The position numbers and the translations under genes are program-made. Under the pieces are notes generated by a model. It was not told where the DNA came from. It saw only the letters and a program-made list of their open reading frames with translations, and ran no database searches. From Alnus glutinosa (taxonomy: Eukaryota > Streptophyta > Magnoliopsida > Fagales > Betulaceae): 64,000 bases of DNA. How positions within the stretch are numbered: the stretch's first letter is position 1; the number at the start of each line of letters is the position of its first letter. The DNA lies in contig NC_084896.1 in assembly GCF_958979055.1 (NCBI RefSeq), forward strand, positions 22,995,501 to 23,059,500, given 5' to 3'. Shown here piece after piece: positions 33,296 through 48,815 of this stretch.

Positions 33296-33525
33296 CTGCA
33301 GATAAAGAAATTGTATTAGCATTAAAACAGCAGTAAACGTGTAATAGGATTGCTGCTTTGTTTTTCATTAGTAGTAAATATGTAGCAGGAGTTATGTTTT
33401 GGTTTGGAATTATAGTTTGACGTAAACTTGTTTAACTTTTTCTCTATAAATTAATGAGAATGAATCAGAGGCAATTATTCCGCCAATCTCTATCTTAGAG
33501 TTATTTCTTTGAGTACGACGGGTCC

Positions 33526-34330
33526 CTAGAATTTTCCGGTGCTGAAACGATGGGGGTGGATGATGGGTCGGTTCCAATGGTGAAGAAGTTTTCGGAGCAT
33601 CGTTTTCTGAGGAGGGTGCTGGGTGACTGATGGTGACCACAAGCTTTTGGTGATCGCAGTTCACGCGGTTCTTTTGGAGTCCGGTTTCATCGGATTCGAT
33701 TCAGTCTCGGGCATGCAGGTTGACCGGATTCATCTTGCGGAAGAATGGCCTTCGAACGCTTTCACAGTGTCGCTCAAGTACACTCTACCTGAGCTTCTAG
33801 GATATGGGGGCCATTATAATTTCGGTAATGTGGTTGAAAGTGTTGTTTTGAAGTTTCAGAGTTTAGGGCGCTTGGTCACTATCTACGGGTCTTTGGCTAA
33901 GGGCGGGTCGGGGTTGTATCAGGTGTGTTTGAATGAGAATCGGTTTGTGCCGGCGATCAGTTTAGCTAATAATAGTGAAGAAAAAAATGAAAGTGAGATT
34001 TTTGAGTTTTGGAAGATGGTGAAGGATGGGCTCGTATTGCCACTTTTGATTGATCTTTGTGAAAGGACTGGTCTCGGCCTTCCACCGTGCTTTATGCGCC
34101 TCCCGGCAGAGCTTAAACTTAAGATTTTGGAATCTCTTCACAGTGTCGATCTCGCAAAGGTGGGATGCGTGTGCTCCGAATTGAGGTATTAGTCTTCAAA
34201 TAATGAGTTGTGGAAACGGAAATTTGATGAGGAGTTTCGAGGAGCACCGGGAGTGCAGGTATTTGATCAATGGAAGGATAGGTTTGCTTTGTTTTGGCCC
34301 GTTTGGGAGAGCGTAAATTGTCAGGAACTA
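33526..34330 (+). pseudogene. broken tandem copy of the SKIP22-like F-box gene
   Basis: Matches the gene at 29480-31000 from its TLEFSGAETMGVDDGS region (codons about 172-187) to the KARFAS region after the F-box. The ubiquitin-like N-terminal third is missing. A deletion near 33627 breaks the frame next to VLGD. A TAG at 34190-34192 follows CVCSELRY, where relatives read RYLSS. The longest remaining frame (33623-34192) covers the PI31-like part and most of the F-box. It ends close to the tubulin gene, tail to tail. A truncated F-box protein from an internal start is possible but unlikely. Confidence 0.85.
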
Positions 34331-34634
34331 TAAAATGAGTGGGGACTATAGAATCACAATACCAAATTTGATATTCACTCTAACCTAAAAGAAAAAAAAA
34401 ATTATGAAGGAGAAGATTGTATTACCATAAAAATAAGAAAAGAAAAGAAATTTGGAGATTTGGATGTGAACCACCAGCCATACATGGAAAATGAAGACTG
34501 AAGAGAAAAGAAAACCTAAAACCATAACTAGACCAGAATTAACACAAACAACAGGGTTTTGTTGCACACATACACAACAACATCAGAAAGGCAAATAGAC
34601 CAGAACTAAACCACCCACACCAACATCAATCTTC

Positions 34635-37449
<2,815 letters not shown>

Positions 37450-37565
37450 CTAAAAGGAATGTGTAGAAACAAAGAAACCACCGGCTTTCACTGCTAAACG
37501 AAGGCGTTTATCAAGACGCCCTCTTGTGAAAACCCTGGGTGATGGATCTGAGAGAGCCTCTTTGG

Positions 37566-37575
37566 TATATATATA
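37566..37575 (-). promoter_or_regulatory. TATA box of the alpha-tubulin gene
   Basis: TATATATATA lies 140-150 bases upstream of the ATG, implying a start near 37540 and a leader of about 110 bases. Confidence 0.55.
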
Positions 37576-37835
37576 CAGTAGGCAAGACGAAGCCACAGAT
37601 ATAACTGGGGGTGTTGGTTAGGCCAGAGAGAATGAGTTGGCTCCCTGTGATTGGCCGATAGTGTAACCAACTTTCTAACCATGGTTTGTCATTTTTTTTT
37701 TGAATTTTTGAATTATTTTAATATTGCCGCCCGACGGCCTACGAGGAGATACCGCTCTGTTTGGCTACAAGGCTGGGGTTATTCCTCAACCAGCCTTAGG
37801 TTTTCCACACACCATCTTACACTGTTGGTGTTTGG

Positions 37836-39219
37836 TTGTGACGTGCGTTTTAAGTGTAAATGATTATGCAGGTTATCATCACTTTTTACCGATGCAAGCA
37901 ACCATGAGTCCTTGACATTCCACAGCACCACAAAAATTAGACCATAGCATCATGGGTCCTATTTCGAAGTGCGGTGGTTCCAGGTTGAGTAGGTGTCATT
38001 CTTTTTATTGTGTCAAGATGGGTATAAAACTATATAAATTAATTTTAATTAAATAAGTTAGATTTTTTAATTTTAATTTGTTAATTTTATATTAGGATTA
38101 GTGAGTCATGTCAAAAATTATGTCGTTTGTCGAGTTTGAGTCAAGACATGCAGAGGCGGAACCACCTTCAAGGGTGGGGTCCATGACCCCTCTAAAAATT
38201 TTTAAAACTCTTGGAAAAAAAATTATTTTTTAAGGGTTAATCATATGATGCCCCAACAAAAATGAAATTCAACCCTCCCAAAAATTTTATTCTAGTAATA
38301 AAAACTAGATTCCGTAGTATAATGGGAGATGAGATTCTAACAAATCATTTTTTAGTTTGTATTGAGAAATAAATTGCTAAGGATTTTACTACAGAAATGA
38401 TAATGATGAATTTTATTCCATGAAAGACCGTCGTTGAGCACAATTTGAAAGAGATACAAATTTCTTTTTTAGATTTTTTTTTTTATCTTTTTTTGTACAT
38501 GTCTATAGCAAATTAGAACACTTTTATATTCCGAAGAAAATTTATTTTTAAAGATGATTTTATAGATATGTAACTTTTGTATACAATACTTATGACTTAT
38601 GACTTAATATTAAATTAAATTAAGACTTTTTTTGCTTTTATTTTACATGCGCGCACATATAAAGGGACTATATATATATATGTAGAGGTTCAGACCCCAC
38701 CAAAAAATTTTTAGCTCTACCTCTGGAAACATGTATAAGACTGTATATGTTAACCATAGCTCAACTCATTTAATTTAATGAGTAAGACTCTTCAATTTTA
38801 ACTTGATAATTTCATATTAAATTCGTTAGAATTTATAATAAAAAAAAATTATGAGTCCTAAATTTGATAGTTGTTGATCAGTACGTAAAATAGTACTAGA
38901 TTTATAATTACTTTACAATTAGTTAATACGTGCCAACAAAGTTATAAAAGAGGGTCATAAATGAGTTGCAGTAGATCTAACATTTTTCCAATTAAGTAAA
39001 TGCTATCTTAGAACTTTTGGCAGATAGAAAAGCTAAAATAATTTTAGCATTTAGTAGGATTAAGGAATTAATGGGCGTCTCATGTATACTGAGCCCCTCC
39101 ATATTGTTTGATGCAACAATACGTGCAAAACCAATCTTTGCAAACGAATTCGTTACCAAAGTAGACAGTAATCAGTACAAAAGAAAGAATACTGCAGATG
39201 CATCACTTAGTAAATTCGT
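37836..39219 (+). repeat. duplicated block, copy 1 (interrupted by a hAT element)
   Basis: Matches 47487-48382 in the same orientation, starting TTGTGACGTGCGTTTTA and ending ATCACTT..AGTAAATTC. The match includes CTTTTGGCAGATAGAAAAGC and GGCGTCTCATGTATACTGAG in both. The copy is longer because a 575-base element sits inside it (38151-38725). No gene; the open frame starting at 39017 begins in this repeat and ends in Thr/Gln/Pro-rich low complexity. Confidence 0.85.
38151..38725. mobile_element. non-autonomous hAT-like element
   Basis: Ends CAGAGGCGGAACC (left) and, in reverse, CAGAGGTAGAGC (right) match a common plant hAT terminus. Flanks AAGACATG (38143-38150) and GAAACATG (38726-38733) fit an 8-base target duplication with two changes. 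The element is absent at the matching place of the second block copy (about 47870), which confirms it as an insertion. Confidence 0.75.
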
Positions 39220-42070
39220 AAGAGAGCCCCTACTATACCAATGCACAATGGCCATACTTAGTCACACCAGTCCGTCAATCCACCGAACTACCTTGTTGGG
39301 CTGCCTTCCTTGTGATACCCAACCCCATACAACCCATTCGGCAACCACTGCCATTCAACAATCAAAAGAAATCAACACCCAACCACTGCCAATACAACCA
39401 TACGACCCATCCAAACAACCACTGACGAACAACCAAGCCTTCAATCTGCCAATCAATCCACCACCTCCAATCCAAACAAATCAAACAAATACCCAAACCC
39501 TAAAAACCACTAAAACTTGTTCCACAACTGCTGTCAATACCCAAATCTCAACCATCGTTGATATATACCTAAATCGCAAAACCCAAAAATAGAAAACCTA
39601 TAAACCCCTCCCCACACTACAATCCACCACTGCACATGAAGTGGTGTCCCTACCTCCACCCAAAATTTCATATTTGTTGTCAGTGATCTACGCCATCAAC
39701 TGGTCATTCGGTGATCAGCCAAGTAAATTTACGGTGGATAGGGTGTGATCAGAACAAATAGGAGAAAAAGGATTCTTATTTTTTTGCCGATATATGGTTT
39801 AGGCTTAAAAATCCTATGTTTTTCACACTGATATCCATGTTGGAGAGGATATGTTGATATTGTTGAAATTAATTAATTAATTAATTAATTTTTTTTTTTT
39901 GCCCTATCTACTATGTAGCCTCTATGAGTGGTTTTTTTATTTTTTATTTTTTGGTCTCTTGTGTGCCTTTTGGTTTTTTTATTTTTATTTTTCTTTTTTA
40001 ACATTCAAGTACATGTTGTGCAATACGGAGGGCGGATGCAATTTTTTTTTTTTTTTTTAAGAAAAAGATTATAGTAGTAATTAGTAGAGTAATTTTAGGG
40101 GTTAAATTATTTTTTGCAGGGCAATCAGTACGTTAACCCTTTAAAAAAATTTAAAAGTCAAAAATTTGTTTTGGGGAGTGGGGGTGGGGGGCATGGTCCC
40201 TCCATCCAGTGGCAAACCTACATAGGCACCAGGGGCCTAGCCCCCAAACCCCAAAATTTTCTTCCATTTTTTTTTTTAAAAAAAAAAAATTAAATTTTAT
40301 TCTTAATTTTTTGGGAAATGTTTGCTGCACTTGAAATGCAGCAATCACCCCCCTAATTTTTTTATTTTTTTAGTTTTACCTTCTTTTTTATTTTTCTTAA
40401 TTTTGGCTCCCATATTCACAAAATTGGGTCCACAACTACCTCCGCGCGTTACTCGCCCTCAACAACCATGCAAGTATGCAATGCAACCAATATTGTGCAT
40501 TAGATAAATGGGAAAATAAGGGGCCACCCCCGCCGCCTGGGTATAGGCGCAAGTTACAACGAAAATAATGTACAATAGTTGATTTTTCATTTGTTGGGAG
40601 TAGCACTATGCAGATTGGCCGCCTGCCGTCCACCGGCCGTCACCGCGTTGACCCCTCGCCGCCACCGACAACAGGCTGTCGGTAGGCGGTACGGATTTCG
40701 CCTATCGATGTCGGTACGGTTGGTAGGCGAAATAAGTTTTGCCAAATCGGTTTTCGCACTAACCCGAACCGATATTTCCATAAATTTTTTTTTTTTTTTT
40801 AAAAAAAAAACAACAACAAAAAGCAAAAAACTATGCCGTTTTGTCACAACAGAAAGTTAGAAACAAACTCGAAGTCAGAGACGCCTTCTTCGTTCAACTT
40901 CTTTCATCATATATATTCATCACAATGAAATAACAAAAAAAACCTAACTTAACCTGTCGATTCGCTCTTACCCTCTTGCTGTTGCCATCGTCGCCATCGT
41001 CAAACTCTAAAGTCTAAATTTTGAAACTCAATAAGGTAAACAACTAAAAGTCTAAAACTTGTTCTTTTATTCATTCTTTAGTTATTTTATTCATTATTTC
41101 TTCTTTCTTCTTTTAACTTTTAGGCCTTAAATTTTTTTTTTTTTTTTATAGTTTTAGGCTTTAGGCTAGCCTATTAAGAATGTTGAACTTTGAACTTGAG
41201 CAGTGTGCAGAGACATAGTAGTAGGAAAATAATTGAAAGGCAACAACAGTACAACACTGTTATCACATATGACACTAGATGCTATAGCTGTCTCCCATAT
41301 ACCGATACCCATATACCGATATACGAGTTTGCTCCATCTGCATTGTCCAAAGTCCAAGCCGTGCAATCTGCAGTGAAATTATCTATAACTTTAAAAAAAA
41401 AAAAAAAAAAAAAAATCCTCTTTTTCTTTTACAATAATTTCACTTGTGATTGGTTAGTTTTAAAAAAATTATAAATTTGAAACACAGTTTGTCTCAATCA
41501 AACTGAGACACAGGGTTAATTTGCAACAGTGTGTGTCAATCTCAATCACTTTTCATGTAGATTTTTTTTTTTTCCTTTTCTTTAATGATAAATAAGTTTT
41601 TCTTAAAAAAATTATAGAATTTATATAGAACACCAAACACTAATTCAAATCGACCGTCTATTTATTTATTTAAGGTTGGCCCAACTGTTGGGATATGAGT
41701 ATAAGACTATATATGTCAACTCTAGCTCGATCGTTTTAATTAAATGTGATCAACCTCTCAACTCTAACCCTCTAATTTTGTATTGACTTGGTGTTGAGTT
41801 AGCGGATCATGTCAAAAATTGACTGCTATTATGTTGTATGTTTGGTTCAAGTCCTATCAAAATATGAGTATGCGATTATATAGTTGTCCATTTTAAGGTC
41901 ATTAATCTCAATCATTTTGGTTGGAGTTTGGACAACTACCGAGTACTGGTGGTTTCACTGGTTATATATGCATATATTAGTGAGAAGGGATTGAACAAAA
42001 AGGTGAAAAGGATGTCAAGTACCATTTTATTTTCTGGTTTTATTTTTACCAAGTACTGTACGGAAACTAA
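39220..42070. other. intergenic, repeat remnants, no gene seen
   Basis: Contains a hAT-like edge near 40212 (CAGTGGCAAACCTAC), long T and A runs (40045, 40785, 41395), an (AATT)n tract at 39873, a short CCGATACCCATATA repeat at 41300, and at 41690-41890 a diverged copy of a dispersed repeat also seen at 38010 and 47715-48000 (AATTAAATG..TCAGACC type). None of the short open frames resembles a known protein. Confidence 0.5.
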
Positions 42071-42131
42071 ACTAAGGTAGTTTTTTTTTAAATAAAATAA
42101 AAAAAATTAACAGTTTCGGTTTCTTTATCAC

Positions 42132-42227
42132 CTGACTATGATATACCAACTGAATGCCTAGAAAGAACATTGATGAGCCAATCAACACTATAGGCTCAGG
42201 AATGTGATGTAGAAACACTAGCAGTCC
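42132..42227 (-). pseudogene. orphan exon encoding a hydrophobic segment
   Basis: The minus strand has a phase-0, 96-base open block with good borders: acceptor TCTGTGGACAG and donor CAG|GTGATA. It encodes 32 residues, GLLVFLHHIPEPIVLIGSSM followed by FFLGIQLVYHSQ, a plausible membrane segment. I found no partner exon on either side and do not recognise the family. It may be an exon of an unseen gene or a stranded gene fragment. Confidence 0.3.
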
Positions 42228-42729
42228 CTGTCCACAGATAGTTTTGGCAAGAGTACTTTTCCTTGTTTCGCAAAAAGTACTTTTTCTTTGGCATTGACAA
42301 GGAGAATTTAGTTTTGGCAAGAGAATATACAAGCCAACTAAAATTGAGAAAAGACAATTGCTTCGCATTCTTTGCGGGATCATGGAAACAGCACTGCAAT
42401 CACACGAATCCTTAGAGATAAAGCAAAAGAATTACAAGATTTGAGCAAGATTTCAATGAAGAGAGATCATCGAGATTCAATCAAAAGAATTACAAATTTT
42501 CAAGCAAAACTAAACAAAGCCAAACTAGAATAGCAGTTATATAATAACATTGAGATATTGTCATCTCAAGTAGTCGCATTCACCACAAGAATAGTACCAG
42601 AAAACTAATAAAGAAATGCTTCAAAAGGCCCTTTTCTTGGGAAAAACCCACTTGCCACCGACCCATTCAAGAATCAAGATGAGCCCTTAACTGAGAGCAT
42701 GGATATGCAATCTCAACCCCATACGCATC

Positions 42730-43003
42730 AAAGAACGCATGACACATCGTTGTTAAAGGCATCAACCTCTTCATATAAAGCAAACCCAGCTGCCCAAACT
42801 TTTGGTGGCACAGGCCTGGTCTCTTCAGCATCGACCACCTCAATCAATGGCCTGGATTCATCTTCTTCAAACAGGTTATTGTACAGCACTGCGTATGAGT
42901 TGTCCCCAAGTTCTCGGATCACGGTTGCTGCATAGTAGGAACCCACAAACCCATCTTGTTTGCTGCAAACTTCGAGTTCATCCCCTCTAAATAACCACGC
43001 CAT
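42730..43003 (-). pseudogene. agenet-domain (DUF724-like) gene fragment
   Basis: The minus strand encodes a single agenet (plant Tudor-like) module: MAWLFRGDELEVCSKQDGFV, SYYAATVIRELGDNSYAVLY, then ESRPLIEVVDAEETRPVPPK and FALYEEVDAFNND. Family members read EVDAFDNDGWW next; here the match stops at about 42740. The upstream side is cut off by a LINE whose poly(A) starts at about 43026. Full DUF724/agenet proteins have paired modules and a C-terminal domain, so this is a piece. Agenet domains bind modified histone tails. Confidence 0.65.
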
Positions 43004-43024
43004 TGTTGAATGCGAAACATGCAT

Positions 43025-43932
43025 TTTTTTTTTTGGATGCATAAATGCTTTATAAAACCAAAACAAGAGTCTACAAACACTCCAGGAAATCTGGAAACCA
43101 GCTGCTAACAAGAGCAGCAGCGAACAAAGAAAGCCATCAGCCAAACAATCAACCCCATCAGCACAGACTGATCACCGACTCAAACAAGCAACACAAAGAA
43201 ATACATTTGGGCAAAACAAACCAACAAAACTGGAAAGTGCCAAAGGGACACAACAACCCTTAAGAGCAACAGCTTCCAGAACCAGCAAAAAAAGCCAATT
43301 CAATACCCGACAACAAATCTGCAGAATCCAACCTCAGAAGAGAAAGAAACTGCAAATCAACAAGGCTAAGCAACAAGCTGGAAGACTCAACTCAGAAAGA
43401 CAAGAGTCAATCTCCCCAAACAGGAAATATCCAGATTATTTCAAAATCTGTTGCAGATTCCATTTCTGCACCAGCAGAAGGTTCTTCACAATATTCTTGG
43501 CCGAGCATCTAGCAACCAGTCTCGACCGAACATCCCACTGAATTTGTTGAATCAGCTTCTCTTCAGAACGGGGAACATTGCCATGTAAAAGATCATTTCG
43601 ATGCCTCCACAAATGGTAAATTGTGGCACCAAAACAGAGTCTACATATAGTAACTTGAAGGCTTCTGCCCTTCTAGCAGGACCAGCACGCAGCACCCCAG
43701 CTACCAATAGAAGACCATTCAACAGGAGGATTATAAACACAACATTCAGCCATAATACTCCTCCACACCCTTCGACTGAAGCCACAGCTGAAAAAGAGAT
43801 GATCACGGCTCTCCTGGCAGGCAAAACAGGAAAGGCACAAGGAGGAACCTGTGAAACCCCAAGTACAAAGTTTCTCCTTGGTGACAAGAGCATCTCTAGA
43901 CACCAACCACAAGATGAAGGCATGCTTTACTA
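43025..43932 (-). mobile_element. LINE 3' fragment, different subfamily
   Basis: The minus strand encodes a zinc-binding reverse-transcriptase end: MWLVSRDALVTKEKLCTWGF, CFACQESRDHLFFSCGFSRR and ECCVYNPPVEWSSIGSWGAA. Later words include DVRSRLVARCSAKNIVKNLL in another frame. It ends in poly(A), the T-run at 43027-43036, directly against the agenet fragment. The tail differs from the abundant TTACTTATC family. Confidence 0.75.
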
Positions 43933-43939
43933 AGATGTA

Positions 43940-46540
43940 AAAAGAGTCAGTGGTTTATATAACATAGTTGGACCCAAATCTATAGGCTTAAGCTTTTGGG
44001 TTAAGCGGTGTCAACATGGTATACGTTATGAGCTTACTAAAAAATGACTTTCCTAGGAATCCCCAACAATGTTTTTAGAGCAAAAGTTGTTTTGTTTCTT
44101 ATATCTTTGGAATTTTCTAAAATTTTCAACATTGGCAAATATACTCAACTTCTACTTTTGTAGGAAAATGGAGCTTTGTGAAGAAATGATCAGATTCCAA
44201 AAAAGTCTCATTTGTGATGCCCCTGTTGAGCATTGGCTTTGGCAGTTTGTGCGAGTATATATGTATTTTGTTGGAATAAATCAAACTGATCTACGTGTTT
44301 AATTAAGACAATATCTCTTCCTACAAACATGTATTTAAGCATATAGCAATGCACCAAAATTATGAGAATATGATGTGATTCTAATATGTAAGGATTACAT
44401 CTATATTTAAGTAGGAGATATATCTAAGTTGGAGATATATCTAATAAGAGTAGAGTTTGAATAAGAGTCTTATCTCTTCTAACAAAAGAAGACGAGTTGC
44501 GATTAGTTTCAATTCAAGCTCTCTTGAAAGATCAGTAGGATTCTAGTTGACTGGTAGAAGCAGTGGAATTCTATCTTTGCTAGCCTATTTGTTTATTTAA
44601 GGAAGCAAACAATGAAATAATAAGCAGGTTGAATATTGTTTGGTAAATACAGTTTATTGTGTTTTTTAGAGTTCCTTGTTCACCTGAAACAACCTTTAAT
44701 TGGAAGTTACGATTCCCTCGAATGAGCCAATCTATTCTTTTATGTATTTTGTATTAATTGGTTCACATCATAATAACGAGGAGCTATTATTTTCTGAGCC
44801 CAATTCTTCTTATTCTTTCTTTGTGCAACCTCAAAGGACTTCCATTTCCCGAAACCAAATTTCATTTGGATCTTTTCTCAAGCAGCACGCGTGCAACGCA
44901 TCAAGTTCAGGTTTTTCCTTGGCAATGTGGGCATGTGTTAAAATTCATGTGGCCACGCTAACACCAATTGGAGCATTTTCAAGGGGGGCGTAATTTCTTT
45001 AGAGGCACCTCTCCAGCTCTCTCGTCGCAACACCTTCATCATTAGTAGTACGTTCCTTGATTCACTAGAAGCCTTCCTCGTATTTGTTCTCACTATTACT
45101 CTTGATGGTATTCTTATCACATTTTAATTTTTGGCTGAACAATATATATTTTTAGTTTCTAAAATATAAGATAATTACTTTGAATGGTACTATGATTAAA
45201 ATTAAGAATTTCAAGGATGAATTCCGTTGGTTTTTTAATATTGGCAAATTCGGTGTCAAAATTTATTTGGTTATTTTAAGAAAGGAAATAGCCGAGTAAG
45301 AAAAAATATTGCAGAATATATGAGATGTGAAAAATATTATGCATATTTAATTGTTCCTAATTGGTTCTTATTTTGTTGACAAAAAGATTCTTTTTCTAGA
45401 CACTGACTTAACAGGGACACCGTAATTACAAAGAAGCTTTTAGAAGAATATTTATAGAATATATTCTCCTTTATGGAAATGATTGATGGTGACAAATATC
45501 TGTACAGAATATCTTTCAAGAAGGCAAGTTCATGCTGAAAGAAAGATTTTGGAGACTTTACAATTCAGAGAGTTAGTTTGCCTTAGAAGCTGTCCGGATG
45601 CCAAGTTCAGAAAACTCAGAGTCCCCAAACGGTTCGAATGCTACACCAGACGATGAAGTCAGTAGCTCAGGGTCCAGAAGGCGTCCAGACCGATCAGCAG
45701 ACGCTAAAGTCAGTGAGTTCCCATCACCAAGGAGATCGGACGCTAATGCTATAGGTGCAAACGGTGGGACTTCCCAAAGCAACCGTTCGGACGCTATGTT
45801 GCTCTGTCCGGACACGCTTCTCCAGAATTGACACGTGCTTCTCCAGATTTTCATTATTGAAGTCGGTTGCTGTTCTCAGTCCGGACACATCAGCAGTCCG
45901 TTCGAACGCCACCCGTGGAATTCCGAATTCTTTTAGAACTAGGATTTTTGAAGCCTAAATATAGAGGCTTAAGGGGTGTTTATTTGTAAGGAATATCATA
46001 TAAACTCCAGTGTGCTAAGAGATGATGTTTAGGCAGAAACAGTGTTATGTGCTAGCTTTCTTAGAGTTTATTTTGTGTGTTGTGTTATCAACCTTTGAAG
46101 TCTATCTTAGGGAGGAGCCTTAATGTAAAGGAATCCATAGAAGACCCCTTCAGGTAGGAGACCTGGTTGGGAAGCATTCGTGTATAGATACATGTTAGAG
46201 TGCAAGATACGACCACTGCATTGGGCGTATGTGAGTGTTACTGTCTTATTACTAGCTTTGTTTTCTAATAGTGGATTTCCTGGATTTGACTGTTCTGAAG
46301 TGGTTTTTCTCTTAATTGAATTTCCACTTCATTACCAAAATATCTGTGTCTTCTATATTCCACATATTTACATATTTTGGTGTTTGGTTAATTGTTCACA
46401 CGCACACAAGGGGTCACAATTTTTTCAAATTCAAAACGTTTTAATTCTAACATTAAATTTAAAGAATGTCATGGTTTGATTTTTTCACCGTTGGTTCGTG
46501 ATCAAGCAAGGCAAGCTCTTGTTGTTTAAAGATAAGATTG
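43940..46540. other. degenerate repeats, probable LTR retrotransposon fossils
   Basis: No gene seen. The stretch at about 44290-44700 and a GC-richer one at about 45560-46250 have an LTR-like look: TATA-like leader sequence and repeated GTTCGGACGCTA words. I could not fix ends, family or target duplications, and neither looks whole. Confidence 0.3.
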
Positions 46541-46554
46541 TAGAAATTTAAAAC

Positions 46555-47056
46555 CAAGCACACCTGGTTGCAGTTACAACTGGTTGCGGTTGGCCGGTTG
46601 CGGTTATTTGGTCAAACCACAACCGGGGTGCCCGTTTATATCCATTTCAATAATCACAACTGGTCTACTGGCTATATATTAACTGGTCTATCACCAGTTA
46701 TCCGGTTATTGAAAACCAGTAATATATTAACCCTCACGTAAAAAAAAAAGAAAAAATCCCTCATGCAAATACACTTGGACGGAGAAGCGTACCATATCAA
46801 ACCATTCTAAGAAAGACATCATGATGTCTAGTAACGGTTAGTATATAACCCATTATTGTTGTCGCCCAAGTAAACAGAGCAACGACCTACAATTTACTAC
46901 CCTACTAGATTCAAGAGTTGCTTCATTACCTACTTCAAATGGAGATCTCATATCTCACCTTGTAAGACCTTATTCATGTTTACTAATGAAGGCCATTTCT
47001 GTGATGAGAAATGCTAAATTTTTCAAATGATGTGTGACACATCATTTAAAAACCAA

Positions 47057-47094
<38 letters not shown>

Positions 47095-47486
47095 AATTGG
47101 AATTGCAAAAGTCTATTTTGGCCCAGGGCCATACTTGTAGGTTTGGTTGTGTATGTAGCTTTTTAGTTTTGGTAAGTTGCATTTTACTGTTGTCAGTTCC
47201 AGTGCAGCCCGGATCTTCTTCCTTTTATTTCTTATTTTGTACCACAAACCATATCCTTTTTTGTGAAACTTTTAATCTATATATATATATATAACTGGTT
47301 ACCAGTTACTTGGTTATTAACCGATTTTTTAAAATATTATAACTGGAAACCGCAACAAGGTTCTCGATTACTCGGTTATCCAGTTGCAGCTATTTTCAGT
47401 TTCTTGGTTTCTTAATTTTTTTATTAGCAATTATTAGCGATTACTAGTTATTTTTAGTTAATAACCATCCGCTTGTACACTCCTAA
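46555..47486. repeat. interspersed repeat rich in GGTTACCGGTTA-type words
   Basis: Clusters of ACTGGTTGCGGTT / CCGGTTATTGAAAACC words at 46560-46740 and CCAGTTACTTGGTTATTAACC at 47296-47480 resemble the two halves of one non-autonomous transposon. The middle holds T/A runs (47050-47095). The right edge abuts block copy 2. Confidence 0.4.
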
Positions 47487-48382
47487 TTGTGACGTGCGTT
47501 TTACGTGCAAATGATAAAGCAGGATATCATCACTTTTACCAATGCAAGCAACCATGAGTTCATGACATTTCACAGCACCGCAAAAATTAAACCATTGCAT
47601 CATGGGTCTCATTTCGACAGTGGTGGTTCATTGCTGTAAATTTTTTTTTACAGAATTTAATCCAAGGGTTTATTTCTGAAGTTTACAGGTGTTAATTCGT
47701 TTTGGTGTTTTGAGTTATGGATATAAAATTATATAGATCAATTTTAATTCGAAGTATAACGTATTTAATTAAATGTGTCAGACCCTTCAATCTTAACCTG
47801 CTAATTTTATATTAGTTTAGTGAATTATATCAAAAATTATATGGCGTATCGAATTTGGGCCGAGACGCACAAAAGTAACAAAACTATATATGTAAATCAT
47901 AACATAGCCTATTTAATTAAACGGATCAGACCTCTCAATCTTAACTCGTTAATTTCATATATAGTTCGTACCAAATTTGCAAGTCATGTAAAAAATAATC
48001 AGTCCTAAATTTGATAGTTGTTGATAAGTACATAAAATAATGCTAGATTTATAACTGATCTATACTTCTTTTACAATTAGCTAACACACTTCAGCAAGTT
48101 ATAAATGAGTTGTAATAGATCTAACAGTTTTCAAATTATGTAAATGCGAACGTGGAACTTTTGGCAGATAGAAAAGCTAAAATAATTTTAGCATTTAGTA
48201 GGATTAATGACTAATTAAGGAATTAACGGGCGTCTCATGTATACTGAGCCCCTCCAATCTCCATATTGTTTGATGCAACAATCTGTGCAAAACCCATCTT
48301 TGCGAACGAATCCGTTTACCAAAACAGAAAGTAATCAGCACAAAAGAAAGAATATTGCAGGTGAATCACTTGAGTAAATTCT
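47487..48382 (+). repeat. duplicated block, copy 2
   Basis: Second copy of the block at 37836-39219, same orientation, without the hAT insertion. Divergence is scattered small indels and substitutions. Confidence 0.85.
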
Positions 48383-48406
48383 TAAACCGATCGAAAATGA
48401 CAAATT

Positions 48407-48585
48407 TCCTTCAACTCAATCTATAAAAATGTCACATGTTCATTTTTCATGTGAGAATCACTCTCACATATTTTTTAAATAGCAAGGAGAAAGTTAAAAT
48501 AGGCACATACTTTTTTAATAAAATTTCTTACATGTAAAATAGGCACATGACATTTTTATAGATAGTTTGAAAGAAATTTTATCCT
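48407..48585. mobile_element. MITE-like inverted-repeat element
   Basis: The left half, CTATAAAAATGTCACATG, is mirrored by the right half, in reverse CTATAAAAATGTCATGTG. About 180 bases, no coding content. Confidence 0.6.
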
Positions 48586-48644
48586 AGAGAATCAATTATG
48601 GGATGGCTCCCATTAGCAGTGGCATCAAATGAGCAATGAAAGAT

Positions 48645-48815
48645 CTGGCTTTGGTGCTGTAAACAAAAACTACAGCACGTGCGTAATTTTTTCAACGGTC
48701 AATATTTAATTTCATTCTCTTCCTCTTTTTCATAAAAAACTTAAAATTAAATCTGAATCGTTAAAAAAACTGCATGTGCTGTAATTTTTTTTACATCATC
48801 TAAGCTAAATCTGAC
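48645..48815. mobile_element. MITE-like inverted-repeat element
   Basis: The left part, ACTACAGCACGTGC, is mirrored by the right part, in reverse ATTACAGCACATGC; both are followed by T-rich sequence and matching words (CAACGGTCAATATTTAATTT against AACGATTCAGATTTAATTTT). About 170 bases, next to the 3' end of the gene at 49372. Confidence 0.55.

Noticed and set aside
39017-39592. 191-codon open frame on the plus strand
   Set aside because: Its first third lies in the duplicated block, where the other copy (48,150 on) is not open in the same way, and the rest is Thr/Gln/Pro/Asn-rich low complexity. No family resemblance.
45598-45958. Arg/Ser-rich frames on both strands
   Set aside because: They are translations of repeated GTTCGGACG-type words in a probable LTR fossil.
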